From Acidobacteriota bacterium (GTDB taxonomy: Bacteria; Acidobacteriota; Vicinamibacteria; Vicinamibacterales; CAVVIG01), in NCBI GenBank assembly GCA_016195295.1, contig JACPZV010000416.1, positions 1 to 13,540 on the forward strand: a stretch of 13,540 nucleotides of DNA, in the 5' to 3' direction. A program made the position numbers and the translations under genes. The notes beneath the pieces are model-generated. The model had not been told where the DNA came from. It saw only the letters and a program-made list of their open reading frames with translations, and did not search any database. Of the stretch, positions 1 through 6,325 are shown in pieces; position 1 is the stretch's first letter; every line of letters starts with the position of its first letter.

Positions 1-24
1 CGCCTAGAGCCGTTCAGTCAACGT

Positions 25-1758
25 ATGCGTGAATCACCCTACGCGGCGCGGCCCTGGCTGCGGCACTACGACTACTGGGTCCGGCCGAATCTGACGTACC
101 CGGGACGGCCGCTCTCGGACGTCCTCAATGCTACGGCCGTCGAGACGCCCGATCGTCCCGCGACGTCGTTTCTCGGCGCGCAGCTCACGTTCCTCGACAT
201 CAAGCGGCGCGCGGACGCGCTGGCCGGCGCGCTGGCGGATCTCGGGATCGCCAAGGGCGACCGCGTCGGCATCATGCTGCCGAACTGCCCGCAATACATC
301 ATCGCGGCGTTCGCCGTGCTGCGGCTCGGCGCGATCGTCGTCAACATCAACCCGGCCTACACGGCGCGCGAAGTGCTCACCGTGGCCGGCGACGCCGGGC
401 CGCGCGTCGTGATCACGCTCGACGCGCTCGCGCCGCTCATTTTTTCCGTAGGGGCCGACCTGGGTCGGCCCTCGCAGGCCGTCCGCGCGCGGACCGCGCA
501 GGGCGGAGCACGCTCCGCCCTGAAGATTGAACACGTCATCGTCACCTCGCTCGCCGAATACTCGGCGGCCGCCGCCGCGCCGCCGCGCGTGGATGGCACG
601 TTGACGCTGGCGGATCTCCTCGCGGCGCCGCACGCGGAACCGCCGAAGGTCGACATCGGGCCGGACGATCTCGCGGTCCTGCAATACACGGGCGGGACCA
701 CGGGCACGCCCAAGGGCGCGATGCTGACGCACGCGAACATCTTCGCCAACGTCGTGCAGACGGAAGTCTGGACGAACCCGGCGTACGTGTACGGCCGGTC
801 GGAGCGCTACCTCGTCGTCATTCCGTACTTTCACATCTACGCGTTCACCGTCTGCATGATGATGGGCATCCGCATCGGCGCGCTGCAGATCATCCATCCC
901 AAGTACGATCCCGACCAGGTGCTCGCGTCGATTCGCGACTTCCGGCCGACGTACTTCCCCGCCGTCCCGACCGTGTTCGTCTCCCTGCTGAACCATCCGC
1001 GCGTCGCCGAGCACGGCCTCGAGCACGTGCGGTTGTTCAACAGCGGCGGCGCGCCCTGTCCGGTCGACGTGATCGAGGAGTTCGAACGCCGCATCGGGCG
1101 GCCGTTGAACGAAGGGTACGGCCTCTCGGAGACGTCGCCCGTCACGCACTCGACGCCGCAGCTTGCAATCAGAAAACCCGGCACCATCGGCTTGCCGATC
1201 CCGGACACGAATTTCAAGATCGTCGACATCGAGACCGGCACGCGCGAGCTGCCGATCGGCGAGGCCGGCGAGCTCTGCATCTGCGGACCGCAGGTGATGA
1301 AGGGCTACTGGAACAAGCCCGACGAGAGCGCGCGCGTGCTGCGCCGTGACGCGGACGGCCGCGTGTGGTTCTACACCGGCGATATCGCCAAGATGGACGA
1401 GGACGGCTTCACGTCCATCGTCCAGCGCAAGAAGGACCTGATCATCGTCGACGGCTTCAACGTGTACCCGTCGGAAGTCGAGTCGGTTCTCTACGCGCAT
1501 CCGGCCGTGCGGCTCGCCGCGGTGATCGGCATTCCTGACGAGTACCACGGCGAAGTCGTGAAGGCGTGCGTCGCGTTCAAGCCTGACTCCTCGGCGACGA
1601 GCGACGAGATCATCACGTACTGCCGCACGAGCCTCACCGAGTACAAGGTGCCCCGCTTGGTAGAGATCCGCGACACGCTGCCGATGAGCGCGGTCGGCAA
1701 GATTCTCTATCGCGTGCTCCGCGACGAGCACGCCGCGGCGCTCGCCGGGAAACGCTGA
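25..1758 (+). CDS. fadD: Long-chain fatty acid-CoA ligase (AMP-forming)
   Basis: Activates fatty acids to acyl-CoA through an acyl-adenylate, feeding the β-oxidation genes downstream. The 577-residue protein shows the ANL-family motifs in order: the P-loop YTGGTTGTPKG (221-231), GYGLSETSP (364-372), YTGD (450-453), RKKDLIIVDGFNVYPSE (468-484) and the C-terminal catalytic lysine K559 in MSAVGKILYR. The N-terminus (PWLRHYDYWVRP) is typical of the family. The ATG start is preceded by only 24 visible bases with no clear ribosome-binding site. The stop overlaps the next start (TGATG at 1756-1760), so translation is probably coupled. Odd: residues 142-167 are encoded by an in-frame three-hairpin REP-like element. 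They add about 20 residues compared with what I recall of Bacillus LcfA just before the KIEHVIVT segment. All catalytic motifs are intact, so the enzyme is probably active. Acyl chain preference cannot be read from sequence. Confidence 0.95.
   Translation: MRESPYAARPWLRHYDYWVRPNLTYPGRPLSDVLNATAVETPDRPATSFLGAQLTFLDIKRRADALAGALADLGIAKGDRVGIMLPNCPQYIIAAFAVLRLGAIVVNINPAYTAREVLTVAGDAGPRVVITLDALAPLIFSVGADLGRPSQAVRARTAQGGARSALKIEHVIVTSLAEYSAAAAAPPRVDGTLTLADLLAAPHAEPPKVDIGPDDLAVLQYTGGTTGTPKGAMLTHANIFANVVQTEVWTNPAYVYGRSERYLVVIPYFHIYAFTVCMMMGIRIGALQIIHPKYDPDQVLASIRDFRPTYFPAVPTVFVSLLNHPRVAEHGLEHVRLFNSGGAPCPVDVIEEFERRIGRPLNEGYGLSETSPVTHSTPQLAIRKPGTIGLPIPDTNFKIVDIETGTRELPIGEAGELCICGPQVMKGYWNKPDESARVLRRDADGRVWFYTGDIAKMDEDGFTSIVQRKKDLIIVDGFNVYPSEVESVLYAHPAVRLAAVIGIPDEYHGEVVKACVAFKPDSSATSDEIITYCRTSLTEYKVPRLVEIRDTLPMSAVGKILYRVLRDEHAAALAGKR
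448..521 (+). repeat. REP-like triple-hairpin element inside fadD
   Basis: It begins with GTAG (448-451), the tetranucleotide at the 5' foot of classical REP elements recognised by RAYT transposases. It then has three palindromes: a 9-bp stem 452-460/463-471 with a TG loop; the perfect palindrome GTCCGCGCGCGGAC (481-494); and a 10-bp stem 500-509/512-521 with an AC loop. The element is open in the fadD frame and encodes residues 142-167. The copy at 4400-4456 shares the GTAG head and hairpin plan but not the stem sequence, as expected for a family with covarying stems. That the element was inserted is inference from the family alignment. Confidence 0.8.
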
Positions 1759-2222
1759 TGACTCCCATTCGTCACGGTCTCAGCGGGCTCGAGTACTTCA
1801 AGAAGATGATCGCGGGCGAGTTCGAGCCGCCGCCCATGCTGGCGCTGCTCGGCATGAAGCTCGTCGAGGCCGAGGAGGGCCGCGTCGTCTTCACCGCCAC
1901 GGTCGAGGAAAAGCACTACAACGGGATGGGCGTCGCGCACGGCGGGTTCGCGGCGACGCTGCTCGACTCCTCGCTTGGCTGCTGCATCAACACGCTGATG
2001 CCGGCGGGCAAGCGCTTCACGACTCTCGAACTGAAAGTCAACCTCACGCGCCCGCTCACGAAAGAAGTGGGGCTCGTGCGCTGCGAGGCGACGGTCGTTC
2101 ACGTCGGCGGCCGGACCGCCACCTCGGAAGGCCGCATCGTCGACAGCCGGGGCAAGCTCTACGCCCACGGCACGACGACGTGCATCATTGTCGAGGAGCG
2201 TCGCGGCAAACTGGAACCTTAA
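1758..2222 (+). CDS. PaaI-family hotdog thioesterase
   Basis: Predicted acyl-CoA thioesterase, hydrolysing a CoA thioester to free acid and CoA. The 154-residue protein has the usual single-hotdog length, with the PaaI signature YNGMGVAHGGFAATLLDSSLG at 54-74 (H61, G62, G63 and the catalytic-region acid D70), followed by the ELKVNLTRPL strand near 90-100. The start ATG overlaps the fadD stop by one base, so it is translated directly behind the ligase. Here it could recycle CoA or relieve dead-end acyl-CoA during β-oxidation. Aromatic acyl-CoA, the classical PaaI substrate, is an alternative; no other aromatic-degradation gene is in view. The exact substrate is unknown. Confidence 0.9.
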   Translation: MTPIRHGLSGLEYFKKMIAGEFEPPPMLALLGMKLVEAEEGRVVFTATVEEKHYNGMGVAHGGFAATLLDSSLGCCINTLMPAGKRFTTLELKVNLTRPLTKEVGLVRCEATVVHVGGRTATSEGRIVDSRGKLYAHGTTTCIIVEERRGKLEP

Positions 2223-2251
2223 AGAAGAAAGGAACCCTCTCGAGGTTGCCC

Positions 2252-4375
2252 ATGTCGGATCTGGTCAGATACGAGGTTAAGGACCGCGTCGCGGTCATTA
2301 CTGTCGACAATCCTCCAGTGAACGCGCTGGCGCCGGCGGTCTGGGCACTGATCGACCAGGCCGTCGCGCGCGGCGTCGCCGATGCGAACGCCGACGCGAT
2401 GGTGTTGATCGGCGCCGGCACGACGTTCATTGCGGGCGCGGACATCAAGGTGTTCGACACGCTGAAGACGCGCGACGATTCGATGGCGCGGTCGGCGGGC
2501 ACGCACGCGCTGCTCAGGCGCCTGGAGGACGCGGCCAAGCCGCTCGTCTCTGCCATTCACGGCAACGCGCTCGGCGGCGGACTCGAGGTGGCGCAGGCGT
2601 GCCACTTTCGCATCGCGACGAAAGACGCGAAGGTCGGTCAGCCCGAGGTCATGCTCGGGATCATCCCCGGCGCGGGAGGCACGCAGCGGCTGCTGCGCCT
2701 GTGCGGCGTGAAGATGGCGCTCGAGATGTGCACGGACGGCAAGCCCGTCTCCGCGGCCAAGGCGCTCGCTGCCGGCATCATCGATCAGATTGTCGACGGC
2801 GATCTGCTGGCCGGCGCCATCGCGTTCGCGAAAACGAAAACGCAGGCACACGAGATTCGCAAGACGCGCGACTTGCCGATCAAGCCCGAGGACGTGAGCG
2901 GCGGCGTGGCGGCGTGCGAGGCGATGCGTGCGGCGCTGGCCAAGACCGCGCGTGGCGCGTCCGCGCCGTTCGCCGCCGTGAACGCGATTCAGGCGGCGCT
3001 GACGCTGCCCTTCGACGCCGGCTCGGTCCGCGAGCGCGAGCTGTTCGCCGAATGCGTCGTCTCGAGTGAATCACAAGCGCTGCGGCACATGTTTTTCGCC
3101 GAGCGCGACGTCGCCAAGGTTCCCGACATCCCGAAGGACACGCCGACCCGCGAGATCAAGCGGGCGGCCGTCGTCGGCGCCGGCACGATGGGCGGCGGCA
3201 TCGCGATGACCTACGCGAACGCCGGCATCCCCGTGCTGCTGAAAGAAATCGACGATGCGGCGCTGCAACGAGGATTGGCGACGATTCGCAAGAACTACGA
3301 AGTGACGATGTCCAAGGGCAAGATGACCGCCGAGCAGTTCGAGAAAACGATGGCGCTGATCACGCCGACGACGAGCTACGGCGGCTTCGATCAGGTGGAC
3401 ATCGTCGTCGAGGCTGTGTTCGAGAACATGGACCTCAAGAAGGCGACGTTCGCCGAGCTTGGCAAGGTGACGCGGCCCGACTGCGTGCTGGCGTCGAATT
3501 CGTCCACGCTCGACGTCGACGAATTCGCGCGAGCGAGCGGCCGGCCGTCGAAGGTGCTTGGCCATCATTTCTTCAGCCCCGCGAACGTGATGAAGCTGCT
3601 CGAAATCGTCCGCGGCCGTGAGACCGCCAAGGACGTCATCGCGACGTCACTCAAGCTGTCGAAGAAGCTGAACAAAGTCGGCGTGGTCGTCGGCAACTGC
3701 TTCGGCTTCGTCGCCAATCGCATGCTCGCCTACTACATGCGCGAGGCGTACCTGCTGCTCGAAGAAGGCGCGAGCGTCCCGCAGATCGACCAGGTGCTGA
3801 CCGACTTCGGGCTGCCGGTCGGGCCGTACGGCATGCAGGACATCGCCGGCATCGACGTCGGCGCGCGGATCCGGCAGTACCTGACATCCATCGGCAAGAC
3901 GCGCGCGGAAGGGCCGCAGTCCGCGATTCCCGATCGCGTGTTCGAGTTGGGGCGCTACGGGCAGAAGACCGGCGCGGGCTGGTACAAGTACGACGCGCCG
4001 GGCAGCCGGAATCGCACGCCGGATCCGCTGATCGATCGGATGGCGGAGGAGGAAGCCGCGAAGCGCGGCATCAAACGGCGCCCGATTGCGGATGAAGAGA
4101 TTCTCGCGCGCATCATGACGGCGCTCGCCAACGAGGGCGCGCGCGTGCTCGAGGAAGGCTACGCGACGCGCGCCGGCGACATCGACGTCATCTACTGCTA
4201 CGGCTTCGGCTTCCCGCGGCATCGCGGCGGACCGATGTTCTACGCGGAAACGGTCGGGTTGGCGACCGTGCTCGCGCGCGTCAAAGAATACCGCGCGCGG
4301 TTCGGCGACTACTGGGAGCCGGCGCCGCTGTTGGAGAGACTCGTCGCCGGGAACAAGAGCTCCTTCGAGGGCTGA
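2252..4375 (+). CDS. Enoyl-CoA hydratase / 3-hydroxyacyl-CoA dehydrogenase fusion (FadB/FadJ type)
   Basis: A bifunctional β-oxidation enzyme: it hydrates trans-2-enoyl-CoA and oxidises the (S)-3-hydroxyacyl-CoA with NAD. The 707-residue protein has an N-terminal crotonase domain (about 1-190) with oxyanion glycines GNALGGGLE and the two catalytic glutamates E112 and E132. The NAD-binding dehydrogenase domain starts near 303 with GAGTMGGG (309-316) and has the catalytic histidine in LGHHFFSPA (H439) and E451. Two C-terminal dehydrogenase domains follow (about 482-580 and 615-700). I chose ATG 2252 because GAGG lies 6 nt upstream and the crotonase fold begins there; an upstream ATG at 2180 would only add residues overlapping the thioesterase gene. 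The gap to the thioesterase is 29 bp. The last codons (GAG GGC TGA) belong to a GGGCTGA array. No thiolase partner is in view. Confidence 0.93.
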   Translation: MSDLVRYEVKDRVAVITVDNPPVNALAPAVWALIDQAVARGVADANADAMVLIGAGTTFIAGADIKVFDTLKTRDDSMARSAGTHALLRRLEDAAKPLVSAIHGNALGGGLEVAQACHFRIATKDAKVGQPEVMLGIIPGAGGTQRLLRLCGVKMALEMCTDGKPVSAAKALAAGIIDQIVDGDLLAGAIAFAKTKTQAHEIRKTRDLPIKPEDVSGGVAACEAMRAALAKTARGASAPFAAVNAIQAALTLPFDAGSVRERELFAECVVSSESQALRHMFFAERDVAKVPDIPKDTPTREIKRAAVVGAGTMGGGIAMTYANAGIPVLLKEIDDAALQRGLATIRKNYEVTMSKGKMTAEQFEKTMALITPTTSYGGFDQVDIVVEAVFENMDLKKATFAELGKVTRPDCVLASNSSTLDVDEFARASGRPSKVLGHHFFSPANVMKLLEIVRGRETAKDVIATSLKLSKKLNKVGVVVGNCFGFVANRMLAYYMREAYLLLEEGASVPQIDQVLTDFGLPVGPYGMQDIAGIDVGARIRQYLTSIGKTRAEGPQSAIPDRVFELGRYGQKTGAGWYKYDAPGSRNRTPDPLIDRMAEEEAAKRGIKRRPIADEEILARIMTALANEGARVLEEGYATRAGDIDVIYCYGFGFPRHRGGPMFYAETVGLATVLARVKEYRARFGDYWEPAPLLERLVAGNKSSFEG

Positions 4376-4394
4376 GGGCGAAGGGCTGAGGGCT
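4367..4394 (+). repeat. GGGCTGA heptamer array A
   Basis: Four 7-nt units in a row: gagggct, gagggcg, aagggct, gagggct. The array starts inside the last two codons of the dehydrogenase gene and supplies its TGA stop (4373-4375). It has the same unit and orientation as the array after maoC (4916-4957), and is inverted relative to the array at 5449-5521. Confidence 0.75.
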
Positions 4395-4399
4395 GATCT

Positions 4400-4456
4400 G
4401 TAGGCCGGGTCCTTTCGGACCCGGCTGATCGGCGGGTCCGAAAGGACCCGCCCTAC
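4400..4456 (+). repeat. Paired REP (BIME-like) element before maoC
   Basis: Two hairpins face each other. The first runs GTAG, then a 9-bp stem 4404-4412/4417-4425 with loop TTTC. The second has a 9-bp stem 4431-4439/4444-4452 with loop GAAA and ends in CTAC (4453-4456). The second half reverse-complemented matches the first with two differences, so the whole is a head-to-head REP pair. It ends on the base before the maoC ATG. Confidence 0.88.
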
Positions 4457-4918
4457 ATGGCGATGATCGACGTCGACGTCAAGACTCTTCGCAATCGCGT
4501 CGGCCTCGAGCTCGCCGTGGGCGATTGGTACGAGATCACGCAGGCGCACATCGATCAGTTCGCCGATGCGACCGGCGATCGCCAGTGGATTCACGTCGAT
4601 CGCGCGCGCGCGGCGGTCGAGTCGCCCTTCAAGACCACGATCGCGCACGGGTTCCTGACGCTGTCGCTGGTGAGCACGCTCATGCGCCAGGCGATCCAGT
4701 TCACCGGTGTGCGCATGGCGATCAACTACGGCGCCAACCGCGTGCGGTTCGTCTCCCCGGTCCCCTCCGGCGCGCGCGTGCGCGGCCGCTTCACGCCGGC
4801 CGCCGTCGAGGACGTCAGCGGCAGCGTCCAGGTGACGTGGCAGGTGACGGTCGAGCGGGAAGGCGGCGACAAGCCGAGCTGCGTGGCGGAGTGGATTGTG
4901 AGGTATTACCTGGTGTAG
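4457..4918 (+). CDS. MaoC-like (R)-specific enoyl-CoA hydratase
   Basis: Predicted hydratase converting enoyl-CoA to (R)-3-hydroxyacyl-CoA, a link between β-oxidation and polyester or lipid synthesis. The 153-residue protein has the hydratase-2 motif FADATGDRQWIHVD (35-48, with catalytic D41 and H46) and IAHGFLTLSL (62-71), and is the usual size of single-hotdog MaoC proteins. Start: ATG 4457, or ATG 4463 two codons later. Neither has a normal ribosome-binding site; the only AGGA-like string (4441-4446) lies in the loop and stem of the adjoining REP hairpin, 10 nt upstream. The stop TAG (4916-4918) is the first triplet of a heptamer array. It follows the fatty-acid genes on the same strand, separated by 81 bp of repeats, so it may or may not share their transcript. 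Confidence 0.9.
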   Translation: MAMIDVDVKTLRNRVGLELAVGDWYEITQAHIDQFADATGDRQWIHVDRARAAVESPFKTTIAHGFLTLSLVSTLMRQAIQFTGVRMAINYGANRVRFVSPVPSGARVRGRFTPAAVEDVSGSVQVTWQVTVEREGGDKPSCVAEWIVRYYLV

Positions 4919-4957
4919 GGCTAAGGGCTGAGGGCTGAGGGCTGAGCGTTTAGGGCT
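4916..4957 (+). repeat. GGGCTGA heptamer array B (left flank of S23 gene)
   Basis: Six 7-nt units in strict phase: tagggct, aagggct, gagggct, gagggct, gagcgtt, tagggct. The first unit provides the maoC stop codon. Because 7 is not a multiple of 3 and most units carry TGA, TAG or TAA, the array stops translation in all frames. It is the inverted partner of the array at 5449-5521 on the other side of the S23 gene. Confidence 0.8.
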
Positions 4958-5082
4958 GCAAGAACTGCCACGATCCTCTTCGCGCGTACGGCAGAAAGTG
5001 AAACGCCGACGCACCAGTCGCGCGAATTTTCCAACAAATTCAATCACGACCGCACGGCAAGAATCTTGATACTGGCGCGTGC

Positions 5083-5457
5083 GTGTCACAGTCGATCATT
5101 TGCGGACGCGCCTTCACGTTCGCCACTCGCATTTTCAGGCTGTCCGAGAAGCTGTGGGATCGAGGACCGGCGGCACATCAGATCGCCTCGCAGTTGATGC
5201 GATGCGGACCGTCGATCGGGGCAAACGCCGAAGAGGCGCAGGATGCGCAAACCAAGCCCGACTACAGCGCGAAGATGAGCGTGGCCCGCAAAGAATCGAG
5301 GGAGACGCGCTACTGGCTACGACTCGCGATTGACGTCAAGGTGGTGACGGCTGAAGAGATCGCGTGGGAACTGAAAGAGGTGAGCGAACTGCGAGCCATG
5401 ATCATTCAGGCGATCAAAACAGCTCAATCGAACCCGTCACGCCGCGGCCAGCCTTGA
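5083..5457 (+). CDS. Four-helix-bundle protein (S23 / 23S rRNA intervening-sequence protein family)
   Basis: A 124-residue helical protein of the S23/IVS family, known from ORFs inside 23S rRNA intervening sequences and structurally related to the Avd accessory protein of diversity-generating retroelements. The function of free-standing copies is unknown. Diagnostic stretches are visible: an N-terminal FATRIFRLSEKLWDRG helix, the conserved LMRCGPSIGANAEEAQ (38-53), and the KMSVARKESRETRYWLRLAID helix pair (64-84). The start is GTG 5083 with no ribosome-binding site; a GATACT -10-like box (5068-5073) lies 9 nt upstream, so the message may be leaderless. The gene lies between inverted GGGCTGA arrays (4916-4957 and 5449-5521), and its stop TGA is part of the right array. 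There is no 23S rRNA around it, so it is not inside an rRNA gene here. A mobile cassette is my inference. Confidence 0.85.
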   Translation: MSQSIICGRAFTFATRIFRLSEKLWDRGPAAHQIASQLMRCGPSIGANAEEAQDAQTKPDYSAKMSVARKESRETRYWLRLAIDVKVVTAEEIAWELKEVSELRAMIIQAIKTAQSNPSRRGQP

Positions 5458-5521
5458 GCCCTGAGCCCTTCAGCCCTCAGCCCTCTTTAGCCCTCAGCCC
5501 TTCTTCAGCCCTCAGCCCTTT
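5449..5521 (-). repeat. Inverted GGGCTGA array C (right flank of S23 gene)
   Basis: Read on the plus strand it repeats TCAGCCC: AGCCC cores begin at 5457, 5464, 5472, 5479, 5489, 5496, 5507 and 5514, mostly 7 nt apart with a few 8-11 nt steps. It is the reverse complement of the GGGCTGA arrays at 4367 and 4916. It includes the stop codon of the S23 gene (5455-5457) and reaches to within 10 bp of the promoter-like box for the next gene. Confidence 0.8.
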
Positions 5522-5527
5522 CTGCGA

Positions 5528-5533
5528 TAGAAT
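5528..5533 (+). promoter_or_regulatory. Candidate -10 box of the PEGA-protein gene
   Basis: TAGAAT within GATAGAATCG, 39 nt before the ATG. It resembles other TANAAT boxes in this window (6807, 10708). The -35 position would fall inside the TCAGCCC array, where TTCAGC (5504-5509) is only a weak match at 18-nt spacing. Confidence 0.4.
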
Positions 5534-5572
5534 CGTACTGCCAGCCTCGCCGCCTGAGTGTTCGGGTCGGTT

Positions 5573-6247
5573 ATGAAACACTCCAGACTCACTGCTCTCC
5601 TCCTCGCGGTTGTCGTGTGCTTGACGACCGCCGAGGCGTTCGCACAAGCGCAGGGACGCGCCACGAGTCGACCGGCCGGTCGCGCGCCCGGCACCGTCGT
5701 TGGTCGCGCCGTGCCGAGGCCGGGCGGCATTCGGCCCACGGTGGTCTATCCGCGCGTCGTCGGTCGCGTGCCGTATCGGCCGTACTACTATCCGTACCGG
5801 TATCCGTACCGGCTAGGCCTGACGATCGGCTTCTACGGCGTTTACGGGGGCTACGGGTACGGCTACCCGTATGGCTATCCTTATTACTATGGGTACCCGT
5901 ACGCGTACCCCGGCTACGGCTACGCCTATCCCGGCTACGCCTATCCCGGCTACGCGTATCCGGCCGGCGCGTATCCGCCCCCGGCTTCCGGCTACGTCAA
6001 CGCGACGCCCGGCGCCGCAGCGGCGTACGGCGGGCTGCGATTTCAAGGCGCTCCGCGCGACGCGCAAGTCTTCGTCGATGGATACTACGTCGGCATCGTC
6101 GACGACTTCGACGGCGTGACGCAGCACCTCAATCTGCAGGCCGGGCCGCACAAGATCGAAATCCGCGCGCTGGGCCGGCCACCGACCGCGTTCGACGTGG
6201 ACATCCAGCCGGGACAGACGGTGACCTACCACGCAGAGGTCCAGTAG
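5573..6247 (+). CDS. Secreted tyrosine/glycine/proline-rich PEGA-domain-like protein
   Basis: A 224-residue exported protein. Residues 1-24 form a clear signal peptide (MKHSRLTALLLAVVVCLTTAEAFA, cleavage after AFA). An arginine/proline-rich stretch leads into a low-complexity region (about 60-145) of YPY, GYG and YPGYA repeats, three of which are 15-nt tandem copies in DNA (5918-5962). The C-terminal 70 residues (GLRFQGAPRDAQVFVDGYYVGIVDDFDG to the end) look like a PEGA-type β-domain, common in surface proteins, with the DAQVFVDGYYVG strand pattern. The start ATG 5573 was chosen for the signal peptide; an in-frame GTG at 5558 would put acidic-free extra residues before it. It probably acts at the cell surface or in the periplasm; the exact role is unknown. 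It converges on the deaminase gene across a 69-bp repeat. Confidence 0.85.
   Translation: MKHSRLTALLLAVVVCLTTAEAFAQAQGRATSRPAGRAPGTVVGRAVPRPGGIRPTVVYPRVVGRVPYRPYYYPYRYPYRLGLTIGFYGVYGGYGYGYPYGYPYYYGYPYAYPGYGYAYPGYAYPGYAYPAGAYPPPASGYVNATPGAAAAYGGLRFQGAPRDAQVFVDGYYVGIVDDFDGVTQHLNLQAGPHKIEIRALGRPPTAFDVDIQPGQTVTYHAEVQ
5918..5962 (+). repeat. 15-nt in-frame tandem repeat (YAYPG coding)
   Basis: Three consecutive copies of ggctacgcctatccc (the last with two changes) encode GYAYP units within the tyrosine-rich region. Each copy is five codons, so copy-number change would keep the frame. Confidence 0.8.
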
Positions 6248-6251
6248 GCCG

Positions 6252-6325
6252 AATTGGGTAATTGAGTAGTTGGGTAAGTGGGTAATGGCTCCGGCAGCCA
6301 TTACTCGGTTACCCAATTACCCAAC
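6252..6325. repeat. AATTGGGT octamer array with inverted arms
   Basis: The left arm repeats an 8-nt unit (aattgggt, aattgagt, agttgggt, aagtgggt, aatggct). The right arm is its inverse (actcggtt, acccaatt, acccaacg). The centre is a perfect 9-bp hairpin 6282-6290/6296-6304 with loop CCGGC; over 30 nt the arms agree at 24 positions. It lies between convergent genes and contains the deaminase stop TAA (6317-6319 on the minus strand). It could act as a two-way terminator structure, though there is no T-run. Confidence 0.78.

Noticed and set aside
34..1731. Long minus-strand open frame opposite fadD
   Set aside because: It is the shadow of a high-GC gene: arginine- and valine-rich with no recognisable motif, while the plus frame has every ligase motif.
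5083..5457. Avd gene of a diversity-generating retroelement
   Set aside because: The protein is in the related S23 family, but there is no reverse transcriptase, template repeat or variable repeat in the window.
5083..5457. Intervening sequence within a 23S rRNA gene
   Set aside because: Flanking DNA is repeat arrays and protein genes; no rRNA sequence is recognisable on either side.
4916..5521. CRISPR array
   Set aside because: Units are 7 nt, contiguous and degenerate, with no spacers of constant length and no cas genes.
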